From: Paramecium tetraurelia
Lineage: Eukaryota; Ciliophora; Oligohymenophorea; Peniculida; Parameciidae
Length of the DNA stretch: 64,000 bases
Assembly (NCBI RefSeq): GCF_000165425.1
Contig: NW_001799344.1
Span: forward strand, 67,910-131,909
Direction of reading: 5' to 3'
Part shown: piece by piece, positions 1-12,600 of the stretch
How positions within the stretch are numbered: position 1 is the first letter of the stretch
Layout: each line of letters opens with the position of its first letter
The notes under the pieces: generated by a model
What the model was told of the DNA's origin: nothing
Seen by the model: the letters and a program-made list of their open reading frames with translations, nothing else
Database searches by the model: none
Program-made: the position numbers and the translations under genes

Positions 1-420
1 ATCTAAGGCTGCCTAATCTAAATAATAGTCAAAATGTAATATACCTTCTTTGACTCTTGTTTGTAATGTACTTAATTCATTGGTCAAACTTGATTGTTCT
101 TATCTTTAATTGTCAAGATCTTATTAAGCTTATTCAAGAGTGGCTTAGAGTTTAGCCAAATCAACTTGACTTCTTCTAGTAAAAGTGGCACTTTCTTAGT
201 CTTACAATTAGGTTAAGGCTATCAATTCATCCTTAATTTATTATAAGAGCTATTTTAATTCATTTAATGATCCTCCTGTTTTCATGTTAACACTTACTAA
301 ATTTATCATGGATGAACCAAAAGGATGATCACCATATCCTGACAGTCTTTCCTTGAGTTCAGAAACTGTAGTTGCCTAGAGACAGGCAATCAAAACAACA
401 ACCAACAAAGCTGATTTCAT
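1..420 (-). CDS. Trichocyst matrix protein-like, C-terminus outside window
   Basis: The frame starts at 420 with a hydrophobic signal peptide (MKSALLVVVLIACLQA), then a short segment containing GDHPFGSSMINL, then a long heptad-like coiled coil rich in Leu, Gln and Asp. Signal peptide, an HPFG-type motif and coiled coil are the known architecture of Paramecium trichocyst matrix proteins. These are secretory-granule proteins that crystallise in the trichocyst and are cleaved from precursors. TAA and TAG codons inside the coil read as Gln. The gene runs off the left edge, so only about 140 residues are visible. No intron is needed. Family placement rests on architecture and motif, not on a search. 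Confidence 0.72.
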
Positions 421-494
421 TTATTATATTAATCAAAAGAAAGGAAAAAAGAGAAAAACGAATATTATCTTAAACATAATTATTACTATACAAA

Positions 495-1406
495 TCACTT
501 TTTGAATCCTCTTCTTTCCTTCATTCTTTTGATTGCTTCTTCCTTTGTTAATTCTTCATCGTCATCTGATTCATCATCATCCACATCATCTCCCTCATAA
601 TCTTCATCTTCCACATGTACATCCAAATAGTATTCCAAAGAATATGGCAATATTTCATCATAAATCAATCTACAAATGTCATAACACATATCCATCTTTT
701 ACTATTGTTCTTCCTTCTTGTCCTCTTCCAATTTCTCCCAATCCTTTACATCCAAATTCTTAAATAATTAAAACAATGTCTTTTATTCTACTTCCTTGAC
801 CTTCTTCTTCTACTTGTTCTTCTTCTTAACAATCTTCACTGAGATGTTCTTCCCTTCCTTCCAATTTATTTTTGTGCTCTCAACCTTAATTGGCTCTCCC
901 ACTTTATCAGCCAATTAAAACTCCACTTTCAATTCTTCCTCTGGGAAATAGTCATTTGCTTTGAATTAGAACACCAATCCTAACTTGTGTTATTCCTTGT
1001 TTTCGAATCCTTTGATATTTGTAATTGCCTTTAATAATGGTTCATCCTTATCTCCAATCACTTCAGTTTTTAAAGTCTTTGAATTTAACAACACCTTAGA
1101 CCAATAATTTTCTATTGGTTCTTAGTTATCCAATATTGGTTACTCTTGAGCATTTAAATATTCCTTCAAGTCTTCCACTTCCTCTTCCTTTACTAATCTT
1201 TAACCTGAGATTATTTAATTTGAGGCTTCTATTAAAGGTTCAACTTTCCTCTTATAATCAGCTTCCATCTAGTCCAATTCCTAATCCTATTAATGATCCA
1301 AGTTCTTTCTGTCATACAAACACTATGACAAGGCAATTAATTAAATCTTCGTCTAGAGATCATAACCTTTAAGTTTCTCTTTGATTTGATCGTAATTAAA
1401 TTCCAT
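495..1406 (-). CDS. Nucleosome assembly protein (NAP1/SET family)
   Basis: Uninterrupted frame of 303 residues with no intron. It opens MEFNYDQIKEKLKG, has a long N-terminal helix with the pattern Y-x-R-K-V-E-P-L, then the conserved core seen as GFENKEQHKLGLVFQF and NDYFPEEELKVEF. The C-terminus is strongly acidic (repeated Asp/Glu around residues 265-285) and ends in a basic patch. This is the layout of NAP1-family histone chaperones, which bind H2A-H2B and move histones between cytoplasm and nucleus. It is slightly shorter than yeast NAP1, nearer in size to SET/TAF-I. The SET versus NAP1 assignment is open. Confidence 0.85.
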
Positions 1407-1434
1407 TTAAAATTAATAATATTTTAATATAAAA

Positions 1435-3788
1435 TCAAAGTTTTAGGTTTTTGTTGCAATTCTCTTTAATAAACTTTTCTAAAATCTGAGAATTACTAGA
1501 TAAACTTTATATTTCTTGGTGATTTATAGTCTTCAGCTTCTCAATAGAGTAAAGACTTTCACTTAGTATGAATTTTGTAGAAAACCCCAAGAACCTAAAA
1601 TCATTCTCTTATTATATACTTGAGCAAGTCCTCTGATTTAAACTAACGTAAGTCATATTAGTAATATTCCAAGAATTTAGTATAATGATTTCTATATGAT
1701 TCTACAATGCTTTCATAATTATATTTAATTGCATTTGTTTATATCAACTAAACAACATCTTCTACATCGTACTTCTCTTTTTCCATCAAAATTTCATTAA
1801 TTTAATTAGATGCCAACTTCAATTATGAAACAAATATTTACTTAGCTTTTTAAAGTTAACTTTTATAATACTGTTTTTACATTAACCATCATCTCTTTAA
1901 AACTATCATTTAAAATGTAATTAATTGGATCTATATATTATATCAATTGATTCTATAAGGGATATTACTATGTAATTTTATCTGCATCGTTAAACGATTA
2001 TATATTTTACAGAACTGATTATTGATAATTGATTATTAGAAATCGAAATAAATCTACTTTATGATCCAAAACTTAAATCAACTTACCCAAACATTAAGAC
2101 AAATTTTCAGCCAATTATGCTTTAGCCAAATATCCCTTTAAAATTATTTTTAACATATTGACATTTGATTCATAATCTTTATATGAAATGACATCTTTTT
2201 TTTTAATTATCTTACACTCGTTATTCTAACAAGATTATTGTTATTTAAAATAGTTATTTTGAAGTTGTTGTTTATCATAATTAAGATCTGGTAATGTTTT
2301 ATATTATTGATTATTCTTCGTGATTTATTCTATCTTATCCACTTATTATTTTTTATTGACTTCCTCTTTTTTGTCTACTTAACTAAAATTTTATCTCAAT
2401 TAAGAATCACTTTCGGATTTGCAAGATTTGGGTATGTACTTGTTTTACTATAATGAGATTTTAAATTTGTTTATCTGTGTTCTTTTATCTTTTTGATTTG
2501 AGTATTTTTTAGTATCTGAAGTTGTATAATTATTTTAGGATGGTATATGGGTTCTTTCAGGAGTTTGAGTGCATCTTAAATCTAAATTTTCAGGTGAATT
2601 GTCACATGTTTTTGTTTAATTATCACTATTCTCTTAAGATTTATTTTACCTTCCTCTTGAAAAAGAATCTGATATAAATCAATTAAATACATGCCTTTTT
2701 AAACAGTTTATATATGATGAAATCTTCTAATTATAGTCCCATTCTCAGATTTCTATTTCAAAGGAGGTTTTTAATTGATTTTTTGGTTTGTTGTAGTTTG
2801 TTAATCTTGTGATTAAAGGTGTCTCTCAAGGGAATGAGAATTTAGATGTTATTATTTGTGAGTTTAAGAACTAGGTTTACAAATTGTAATTTAATCAAAG
2901 ATTTCAAATAACTGATCCCAATGAAATCTATCTTTTTCATGGTATTTTATACATCCGCTCAATATATATTGTAACAATGCAATATCTTATTCACAACCCT
3001 AATTCTTGAATTACTTTATAGAATATTCCTTATCCAAAACCTACATTTTTTAATATAATTATTCATAAGTGTGAACATCAAAATAATTATCTTAGAAGAT
3101 AAGGAAATACATTAACAATCCGAACTATATTTAAGTAAAAACTTACACTAAAGACATCTGTTTTGGATGTATATTTGCCAGTCATTAATGCTTGAGGTGA
3201 TACGTATAATGGAGTACCAATAATTGTCTAGACAATGAATTGACTATCAAAATTCAGAATCTTTCCAAAGCCGAAATCACATATCTAATACATTAATTAG
3301 TTCATTACTTTAATTTTGTTATCATTTCCAATTAAGACATTCTCAGGCTTGAGATCTCTATGGATAATATTGTGAGAATAGAGATCACGATAACCATTTA
3401 TGATCTACTTAGCTATATCTGTGATTTCTAGAAGTGATAATAATTATTTCTCTCTCTTTTTGTTTAATATATAGTCACTCAAAGTTTGTTTGCACCTCTC
3501 CATAAATATATATACCTTGTTATTCTATTTAACAATATGGTATATTTTAATCAGATGGGGATTGTCAAATTCTTTGAGTTTAGATAAAATTTAAGTTTCT
3601 CTGCCCAGCAACTTTTCATTCTCTTAGGTTAGTTTAATTATCTGATTTAAATTATTTTATACTTTAACACATATTGGATGATCTGTGCTTATTTATTTAG
3701 CCCCATGAACCTTACCAAAGGCTCCAGATCCTATAGCGTCTGTTAAATTCACACAATAATCTCCAAATATTAGTTAATTAGTGTACAT
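1435..3788 (-). CDS. Serine/threonine protein kinase with long Gln/Asn-rich tail
   Basis: The kinase domain fills the N-terminal third: Gly loop GSGAFGKVHGA near residue 20, Lys in CVKV, catalytic loop HRDLKPEN, Mg-binding DFG in CDFGFGK, then TPLYVSPQAL and SKTDVFSFG. The usual APE triplet reads SPQ (CAA codon), a conservative loss of the Glu. About 400 residues of low-complexity Gln, Asn and Lys follow, ending in coiled-coil stretches. I read introns of 24, 22, about 35, 25 and 25 nt. With these the length is 741 codons exactly. The 35-nt intron near 2680 is longer than its neighbours and its borders are the least certain part. Subfamily not identified. Confidence 0.85.
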
Positions 3789-3845
3789 AAAAATTATTAT
3801 TATAATTTATTCGATTGCATAAATAGATTTAATATAATTAAATAT

Positions 3846-4820
3846 CAATGTTTAATGTAAGTATCCCAAAAGATCCGACTTTGCTCGTATCTATAAATTA
3901 TTTATATTAAATACCCAACCAATTGCGCTGAACTTGCTACCATGTAGTAGATTGCACAACTGTTGAACCCTTGCCAAAAGCCTTTGAAACCTCCTGCTTT
4001 GTAAATTTCTTTAACACACTTTGAGATACCACCATCCATCCCTTAATACTTTCGGTTTTATTTAGATTCAAGAATTTCATACTATATTTTTGTTTTCACC
4101 ATATCCTATGGATACGAAAAGCAAATGCAAACTATGCCTGCTGTTATTCCAGCCAGGAATTGATCAAATATCGTTAAATATCCTTTCTCCTTTTGTAAAT
4201 ACTACTTAGTAGATTCAAATGCAATAAAGAAAGTTGTGTATTGAGGGATGTCTCTGAATATTGTGGAATAGACTCCCTTGAAGACTGATGCTATGCCTTC
4301 CTTATTCACAAACTCAAATATGCATCTCAAAACGGATTTATGAGTCCGTTCTGAAATCTACATTTGGAATACAATCTTAAATAATTCCGATGGACTTGTG
4401 GCAAAACTCTATATAAATCCAGCATAAGCTCCACCAACACCCCCTGCTTAATGAAGTTAAAGATACAATGCATTAGTTAATACGAATATCTGTCAACTTA
4501 AAAATATCTCATGTATTATTCATAACATGCAAATAATGTTACTGAAACTGGAAAACTAAAGAAAAGTGGTGATATAACTCCTTTATAAAAAGCAAAAGGC
4601 TAGCATTATTTATGATATAGATTAGTACTCCTTCCTAATTAAATATTTTATAGGCTGTTTTAAGAATGGATGTGTTTTCAGAAAACATTTACATTCTCAC
4701 TTTAATTGTGCTAATATTAAAAATTGATGGTTACTCGAATGGATGTGCACTCAGTACAAAAGTAATGCCTCCAATTGAGCCAGCAAATGTGTCCTCGAGA
4801 ATGTCATTCCATTAATCCAT
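3846..4820 (-). CDS. Mitochondrial carrier family (SLC25) protein
   Basis: Three repeats of the mitochondrial carrier fold are visible. Repeat 1 has FAGSIGGITFVLSAHPFDTIKVRMQ, a textbook P-x-D-x-x-K-x-R-x-Q signature split by a 24-nt intron between the Phe and Asp codons. Repeat 2 carries SPSELFKIVFQMQ and repeat 3 SYPQDMVKTKIQ. Glycine-containing loops such as GVYSTIFRDIP follow each signature. Members sit in the inner mitochondrial membrane and exchange metabolites. The substrate cannot be read from the sequence. I see three clear introns (24, 29 and 20 nt). A second carrier lies at 52,895-53,778. Confidence 0.87.
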
Positions 4821-5014
4821 TTACAATATCAAAATACTCTATATAATATTCTTATTTATGGTTTTTAATTAAATTGTTAGTAATCAGCTATCTAAAATAT
4901 ATTTATTTTGATCATCCATAAATTATTGGAGAATAGATATGACCAAATATGATATAAGCTTAATAATTATGAATTTAATTTATAATTTAAATCAATTTTA
5001 TGATTGCCGTTCTA

Positions 5015-8000
5015 TCAGTAAATTATACAGCAGCTACTCTCTCTAGCTAATAAAATATAATAATTAATTACATTATTCAGGTTATTTTTTCTCTTATTTA
5101 TCTTAATTTCCAACTTCGATTGGTCTATTCTACTTTTAAACCTAGACATTCTCCTCCTCTTCGTGAACATGATTATTTTATTATGGCGGCTATTAAGTTT
5201 GATGTTATTAAGGAGGCTATTAGGGAGGCGGCTATTAAGTAGGTGGCTATTAAGTAGGTGGCTATTATGGAGGTGGCTATTATGGAGGTGGCTATTGAGT
5301 AGGAGGTTATTAAGGAGGTGGTTATTAAGGTGCTGGTTGTTAGGGAGGTGGTTATTAAGGTGCTGGCTATTGAGAAGCCTATTATTCAGCTGCCTGCTAT
5401 TGTTATAATTTCTTTTATTATTCTTCAATTTCTTATTGCTTTTTCAATTCAGCCTCCTTTTTTAGCTAATCCTTTCTGGCCTATTCCTCTTGTTGGAATT
5501 TAATTTATTCTGCAGTTTAATGTGGGACTTCCCAGTCAGCTTCCATTTCTTCTAATTCCGTTTTTAAATCTTTCTATGGGACTTCCTTCATATCCTTTAA
5601 CAAAGCCTAGATTTTTTCAGTTACAATTTATTCAATTTAAACATCCAATAATATGGTTTCAGATTTTTTAATAACATCTGCAAAATTCTTTTATAAGTGT
5701 GCAAGACAAAGAATTACGTCTTTCAATGCTTCTCCTCCACCAACAGAATCGTAGAGTTCAATCTATTTACCTAAAGCATATTCTCTGATTCTATTGATTT
5801 TATCAGTAAAGAACCCAGTGATCTTATCAATCGTACCTGGTGGTTTAGGATTATCTAATTCAAATTATATTTAGATGAACACTTTAGCTGTGGATTTCTT
5901 TTTGGCTATTTCAATAGCAGCTTTAGTAATAACTTAACTCAAATCTTCTTATGTATTGGCTGTGTGATTTTCCATGATGATTTTGTTTATAGAATTAACC
6001 TTGTCCTCGAATTTCTTCTACTTATATTCTGAGTAGCAATAATCAATGGCTCCATCAATTACTTTGAAAATACTTCCGACCAAAGGTAAACTCTCACAAA
6101 GTGATGATCCCACCTCTAAAGCTTTTTTAGCCAATGTCACTCCTGTGCTGACTTTACTATCAATTTCTGCATGTTCTACATTTGTCTATAAGATTCCTGT
6201 ACTAGCAGCTCTGTAGGAATCAATGTAATTAAGCAAAGTCCAATAAAATGCTTTGGCATATTTACCCTCCTCTTTATGTCTATTTTCATTCATCCAAGCC
6301 TTGATTTTACCCTACTCATAAACACCTGAAGCTCTTAATGTATCTCTCATTTTATCTACTCTTTATTCCAAGGCTGCAGTTCTTTTGGCCTATTCTTTTT
6401 GCTTCTTTTCAATTTCGTCTATTTCTTTAGATTGATTTTCTATCTTCTTCTTAAGTTATTCTATCTGTTACTGTAACAATTCATAATCCTTATCTTCTCC
6501 TTCAGACTTCCCTTAGTTAGTCTAGATCTTTTCATATTGTTTCTTAAGCATTTCAATTCTTTGTTTCTCCAATTCTTCATATTCCTTTGTAATATTTTTA
6601 TGACCAGCCAATACATTTGGTCTCTTAAGCATAGCATCCATTTTAGCCTTGATTTCATCAGCAGCTTTTCCAAAATTCTCTTGTAATGAAACAATTTTCT
6701 TGAGTCCAGCTTAAATAAAGTTAATATTGGCATCAGATAAATTTTTTTTAGAAAAGTCATCTTTCAATAATTCCTCAGATTTCTTTAAACTTGCCAAAGA
6801 TTCTCCAGGCTTATCCAACATTAATTCCACTTAAGCTTTGTTTGCCCATGCTAATACGAATTTTGGTTCAGCAGCTATGCTCTTGATAAATGCATCTTCA
6901 GCCTCTTTGTATTTCTTTTGCATTTAATAGCATGCACCCAAACGATTGAATGCTACAGCTCTCTCAAAAGGATCAGGTGATTTAGTTACGATTTCAGATA
7001 GACGAATGGTTTCCTATATATGAGCTTCTTATTTTCCATCCTTATTCTATTAAGCCAATTTAAATTCTATGTCTGATAAATTACTCATAGCGATCATGTC
7101 ATCATGATTTTATTCTATTACTTTTTGAAACATATCTTTTGCTTAGTCCAATTTCTAATTTTCCAAGTAACAGATACCCAAATTATTAAGTGCACTCAAA
7201 TTTTTTGGATGGTCCTTTAAGATTGCTTCATATAATTCAATTGCTTAAGGATATTTCTTCTATTTCAAGCATGATTAAGCAAGTCCGAGCTATGCCTCTA
7301 CACCTTTCATTTGTTTAAAAATCTCTTCTGCTTATGCATATTTTTATTGATGCAGAAAGATCTTACCCTTGGCTTCAAGGATAATTGGATCATCTTTACA
7401 ATCCTTATGAATTCCAGAATTCAAAAAGGTCTCTGCTTCTTTATATTTGTTTTATGATTCGAATATACTTACTTGTAATGCATAAAGTCTTGCCTATTTT
7501 GGATTAATTACAAGAGCTTTTTTAATATCTGTTTCTGCACCCTTATAATCTCCTAAATTATAAAAGCAGATTGCTCTGTTCTTGTAGATTTATCCAAAAT
7601 CTTAATTTTCATTTTTATCCTTTCTGTCTATAACATTCTAATATTATTTTATTGCATCCTCAAACTTATTCATTTTCATCTCACATTCAGCTAGTCCCGC
7701 ATAACATGCAGACAATGTAGCCTATTCTTTGCTTCCACCCTGTAAAAGAGTAGACAATTGTAGATAATGTGACTTTGATTCCTCGTACATGCCCAACACC
7801 AATTCGGAGTCAGCCAAAAATAATAAAGTTTCTTCATTTTCCTCTTACTGCAGTGTCCAACTTTTTAATAATTCATCCCGAGCTTAATTTGACAATTAGC
7901 TGTCCTTCTGTGTTTCTAATTTTATAAAATAATCGTCAAGTAAAGATTTTCCGATTAGTTTTCTGAACAAAAACTCATCCCCATCTGCTTTTTTGGCTTC

Positions 8001-8093
8001 CTCTGTAGCGAGCTCTATTGCCTTCTTAAAGTCTTTAGCATCCATGGCGTCATAGATTGCTTTAAGTATAGGATCCTCTTCTTCATCACCCAT
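5015..8093 (-). CDS. Large TPR-repeat protein with coiled coil and Gln/Pro-repeat C-terminus
   Basis: The protein of 1017 residues starts MGDEEEDPILKAIYDAM. Residues 1 to about 480 are tandem TPR-like helical pairs with typical W-L-G-Y-A-F-A-P spacing (for example YKNRAICFYNLGDYKGAETDI followed by IKKALVINP). A charged coiled coil of roughly 100 residues follows, then a globular helical region (residues about 580-900), a second short coil rich in KK and EE, and a 60-residue run of QQPPP/QQPPT units. One 25-nt intron near 5050 joins the last exon, giving the ending SRESSCCIIY. Length minus intron is divisible by three. TPRs act as protein-binding scaffolds. The specific role is unknown. Confidence 0.8.
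5195..5395 (-). repeat. Tandem codon repeat encoding QQPPP/QQPPT
   Basis: Within the TPR gene, 15-nt units of the type TAA/TAG-TAG-CCA-CCT-CCx recur more than ten times with small changes. They encode Gln-Gln-Pro-Pro-Pro/Thr/Ala. The repeat keeps frame throughout and lies just before the acidic C-terminal tail. Such repeats are prone to unit gain and loss. Confidence 0.85.
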
Positions 8094-8188
8094 TATTATA
8101 ATTATTGAAAAATAATATCAAATTTTTGCACTTATATAATTAAAATTTTGAAACTGTCTTTCTTTTATTTCAAAAATATTTAACAGTT

Positions 8189-8452
8189 TCAAACCAAAAT
8201 GACTGTAAAGGCATTTTAAATCATTAGACCCTAGAATATAGTATTTTTGAGTTCCTGCCCTCTATTAACTCTGAGGATTGATATAATAACCCTTTATTTA
8301 GTGATTCTCAGGTTTATATTTTATTTATTACTGTTGATTTCAATCAATCTTACTATATCGACAAATCCTGTTGTCTTATTAGTAAAGTATCATCCCCTAA
8401 AGCTTAATCATCAACTAAAATTATCATCTGTTCTATTTTGAGCTTGTTACAT
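8189..8452 (-). CDS. Small conserved-looking protein, function unknown
   Basis: With two short introns (19 and 23 nt) the frame reads 73 residues from MQQAQNRTDDNFR to TVILV and ends in TGA. The remaining length is divisible by three and both introns have clean GT-AG ends, so I take it as a real gene. The strand-plus ORF here is its shadow. The protein alternates short beta-like and charged stretches (INLRITKQRVIISILRVNRG). No motif I can name. It lies just upstream of the TPR gene on the same strand, separated by 95 bp. Confidence 0.6.
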
Positions 8453-8891
8453 GACTATTTTCAAAATGTAATTTAAATGATTAAGCAAACTTACATTTGC
8501 CAACACTTTAATGAAGATATGTTAAAGTAACACAGAGTATGTTTATGAGTAATTTAAGCAGTTACAGTACATTTCTTTTTTGATTTTTGCGAATAATATT
8601 ATTTGGATTTTATGGAGCAAACCCGAAAAATGTTACTGTGGTGCAAACTAATTTATTCTATCTGTCTTGTCTAGAATCAAATTTATATGGTTTTGAATAT
8701 ATTATAATTAATAATTCATTTAAAGTCAACTTATTAATATAGTTATGCCTTAGAAAATGAAGGCAATTTTTTCAAATTTTAGCAGAATTCATTATTTGAT
8801 GCGAATAAGGTCATATAGTACGAAATCTTGATATCGTTGTGTTAGCTAGTTGACCATATAAATAATTTGTCAAGGTACTTTTCTCACTGAA
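8453..8891. other. Intergenic, AT-rich
   Basis: No supported coding region. A 28-codon plus-strand frame at about 8739 is too short to trust. Confidence 0.6.
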
Positions 8892-8944
8892 AGAATCTAT
8901 ATTATAATTCATGATCGTTACGCATCAATTATAATATAGATTCT
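8892..8944. repeat. Perfect inverted repeat (18-bp arms, 17-nt loop)
   Basis: The arm at 8892-8909 (AGAATCTATATTATAATT) is the exact reverse complement of 8927-8944. The 17-nt loop contains GATCGTTACGC, richer in GC than its surroundings. It could fold as a hairpin RNA or cruciform. It lies outside any confident gene. Confidence 0.8.
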
Positions 8945-9290
8945 CTATAATTAAGTGCGAAATTCTCATTTCAACATATTTCGTTCCAAATCAAATTGAT
9001 CAAACCTTTTTATATATATATTTTCTATCCTTTTTATGATTATAAGATTCTAAATGGATGAATTCCAGAATTAATAAGCTTAAAACACCCTCTATAAATA
9101 TTTGATAATACTTATGAACTAAATTTGTCCTTTTAGCTCATTAAGTGGCAAAACCTTCTTAGTAAATATACGATATTTATATAATTTTTAATTTCTATGT
9201 TCTCCATTAATATTATCCCATCAGACAGATTTTAAATCAAACTCATATATATAATTTAATAATCTTCCCTATTTGTCATTTCTGGATGAT
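8945..9290 (-). pseudogene. Possible gene remnant or unresolved small gene
   Basis: On the minus strand, protein-like stretches appear in different frames (for example INGEHRNQKLYKYRIFTK and KKVLPLNELKGQIQF). I could not join them with GT-AG introns of normal size, and a TGA lies between them and the nearest ATG. Either a decayed gene copy, common after Paramecium genome duplications, or a gene whose exons I could not resolve. Confidence 0.3.
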
Positions 9291-9295
9291 TAATT

Positions 9296-9592
9296 TCATA
9301 TTTATGATGGCTTTAAAAAAGGATTAATGAATTTTAATTGATAATAATAAGGTTTAAAACAATTCTCATTTTTGGTTCTTTGAGGACCTAAAGTCGCTGC
9401 AGGATTTTTATTTGGTTGTGCATTATATAATAAAAAATAACTTTTTACATTTCAACCATAATATGAAAATTAGTAAAATCACGACTTCTTCATTTATATA
9501 ATCAAATGAAACATCATCTAAAAACATCAAAATTAAGTAAAAAATGGAAAAGAAATTTTTCTAATTGAGCTCATCAATTAAATTTAAACCAT
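9296..9592 (-). CDS. Small single-span membrane protein (tentative)
   Basis: Start at 9592, a 20-nt intron directly after the ATG, then NQKNFFSIFYLILMFLDD, a hydrophobic span VVILLIFIL, and a polar end with PNKNPAATLGPQRTKNE and YYYQLKFINPFLKPS. The two halves are in different frames unless a 16-nt GT-AG stretch at about 9446 is spliced out, which would be unusually short. With both introns the length is 87 codons. A short membrane segment followed by a basic tail resembles small organelle membrane subunits, but this is only a guess. Confidence 0.4.
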
Positions 9593-9644
9593 ATAAATAA
9601 ATAAATTTTATTATTATATCTGTGGTTTTATATATATATATTTT

Positions 9645-12600
9645 ATGTATTTAATCACAATATTATTTTCAATCGCTTTTGGAGTATTATTATAAAGTAC
9701 TCTAAATCAAAATACTACTATATATCCAACCAAAGTAGAACAATGTTAAAACGTAGAACTAAAGGAAAATCAAAATTTTTATCTAGAAATGAATAAAGAA
9801 GCCAACATGTTTTATAAATTTTCAAATGATTTTTAAGAATTAAGCAGCGATAAATGGAATTTAACTTTTGTTGATTTTATTTCTTCAACTATTGTAGCCC
9901 CTGATCACTTTACAATACTTTAAAGCTAATAATTACTATTACCTGGTGGAATGAGTTTGTGTTCACTCTTGTAGAATAAACTTACTTTAGACTACTCAAT
10001 TTATTGTAAAGATGTAATGCCATAAAAATACAGAGAAAATAATTTTAGTAAATTAAAAGAATTTACATTTTTAATTGCTTATTAGGAAGGCCTTAAATGT
10101 AATGACTATGTATTTTTAAATCATCTCCTTTATATTCTTTGCTAAATCGAAGATCAAATCCAATTAATTTCCTTTGATCTGGAAGGAAATAGATATTAAA
10201 ACAGCTACAACATATCTTAGGTTTAATAATAATGCAAAATAAATTTTAAACTTTTTCAAAATTAGTACCTTTTAGTATACTTTTGTTAATGCTTAAATTG
10301 GGAATTAATAATATTTGATTAACAACTATAATTTATAAGAAGATTTACTGATTAAGAAAAGTATTTGGAAGTTCAATTTAATTCGAATAAGGAACTATAA
10401 GATCTTTTTGTATGCTAATAAAGGCTATATTTAATATTCGATCGAGAATACATTAGTTTATTAGTTTTATCCGTTATGGCTTCTGACTTTCAAATTGAGT
10501 CTAAAGCTTATAATTTGAAAATTTAAAGATTACAAGTGTTGTAATTATAAAGTTGTAGATTAGAGAATCAAGGAATCAATTTAAGCGATGCTAGTACTAT
10601 TTTTAAAGACAAATAATTAGAAAATTTAAAAATAATATAAAAATTAGGGCTTTATATTACTTGCTTGGTTTTTAATGATCAATTAATTTTAATGCTTACA
10701 AATGAAATAACTTAAACAATTCGATTTGAAATTAAATTCTTATCTTATATCCCAACAATCACCTAATATTTTTGGGTAGTAGATAATTAGAATAAAGTTA
10801 ACATTTTTGAGATAAATTTATTCTAGAATTATTTTACATATCAATCCAAAGCAAATTATGTTGGATTTTATACAATCAAACAAATGAAAATTGAGTTGAT
10901 AAGATGCTTTGCTATAAGTTAGTAGATAGATAAATAGGATTATTTCAAAAATTAAATTGACAAACTTAAATATCAAAATTATTTAGTTTAAATTGACGAC
11001 AATTTTGATGGTATTTAAATTGAAAAGTAAAGCTTCTTTTTAAATAGAAATTTGCATTTTCACTTTACTTTTCCAAGTTTATTTTAACAAAAAATTGAGT
11101 TGAAAAAGACGAACAGATTATGTTGTATAAATAGACAACAATTAAACCTTGTTAGCAAATTTTTTGCATTTAAAATTAAATCATAAAATTATTTTATGTT
11201 TAATAAAAATGGACATCTTGTAATTTATCATTGTAATTCATAAAGGTTTATGCATTTTAATATTCAAATTGATTTAAATTCTATTAGAACATATTATTTA
11301 ATATAGGAGCTCTAATTTATTTTGGTGCAAGAAAATGAAGGAAGAATAATTACTTTCATCTATTAGGGAAAAGCATAAAACTCAATACAATATTAAATGT
11401 ATTTATTTAAAGAATAAATTCGCACTTCTTTTACATATAAAAATTAGTTGATAGTTTAGGATTAAAATTCCCTTTTTTATTTTAATACATAATTAAATAT
11501 ATTCTAAAAATAATCTCCCTTTAATCATAATTACTTCATTAATTCAGAAATTTTCAGAGATGCCATCTAGATTTTCAATTTTTTTGACATTTTTATTCTC
11601 TAGTATGGATCATATTTCATTGTTCAAGTAGAATTACTTGTTACTTTAAGTATTCAATTGATTCTTTATTAGAAATCTATTTAAATATAGTAATATTAGG
11701 AGGCTACTCAAGAAGAAGTCAACCCCCATAAGTAATTTTGATAGGAATGGATTAGAACAAGAGCAGAATTGATAAATACTTAATAACTAACAGAAATTAC
11801 TACCTGCTTTAGACCTATTACTTTGAAGACTATTTTCCAATTTAACCCTTAAATTATTAAATTAATGAATAAAATTTCATCATAGCAACCCGACAACAAA
11901 GCAATAACCAATTTCATTTGATGTTATTCATTATTAATTAAATAAATAGTTTTGAATGTCATGAGATAATATCTACTCCTTATTAATACTTTTATGCTAT
12001 CTCTAATATCCTTTACTATTACGATGTAAATCAAGAATTAATTGAGTACGACATCAAATATTTGTCTTTTGATTATGATGTATAACCACTTAAGGAAATG
12101 TTTTATAACTTACAATTTTAAATAGATATTACAGATGTTCAGTCCCCAAGAGATGGCAATATTTATAGTGAAAAATTCAATTTATTGGCACTCAATTTGC
12201 AAGAGGAATTATCCCTGGTTAATCAAAGTGATGCAACAATAACTTTGAATAATAATTAGGCAATTCTATATCCGAATCAGTTTTTGCAGGGAGAATTTAT
12301 GTCATTTGATTTATCAAATACCTCTTCTTTTACCCTCCAAAGTCCATTTAAACTTGTTTAGACAAAAACATGTATAAGTTTAGATAATAATTTTTGTGTA
12401 CTTGAACTTCTTCCATTTATTAAAGTATTAGATTTAAACACAAATACTGAAAATTAGTATCTAATTCCTTATAGAGTCACAGAAAATATTAAATTTCATG
12501 GATGGTAAGATATGGTAGTAATAGTAGAATTTTCAGATTTAAAGATAACAATATAATATTACAAAAAGGATACGTTAAAAGTTTTACTTATAAATGAGTC

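Noticed and set aside
5163-5428. Leu/Trp- and Asn/Leu-repeat ORFs on both strands
   Set aside because: Other-frame readings of the QQPPP codon repeat.
8247-8441. Plus-strand hydrophobic ORF
   Set aside because: Antisense shadow of the spliced small gene at 8,189-8,452.
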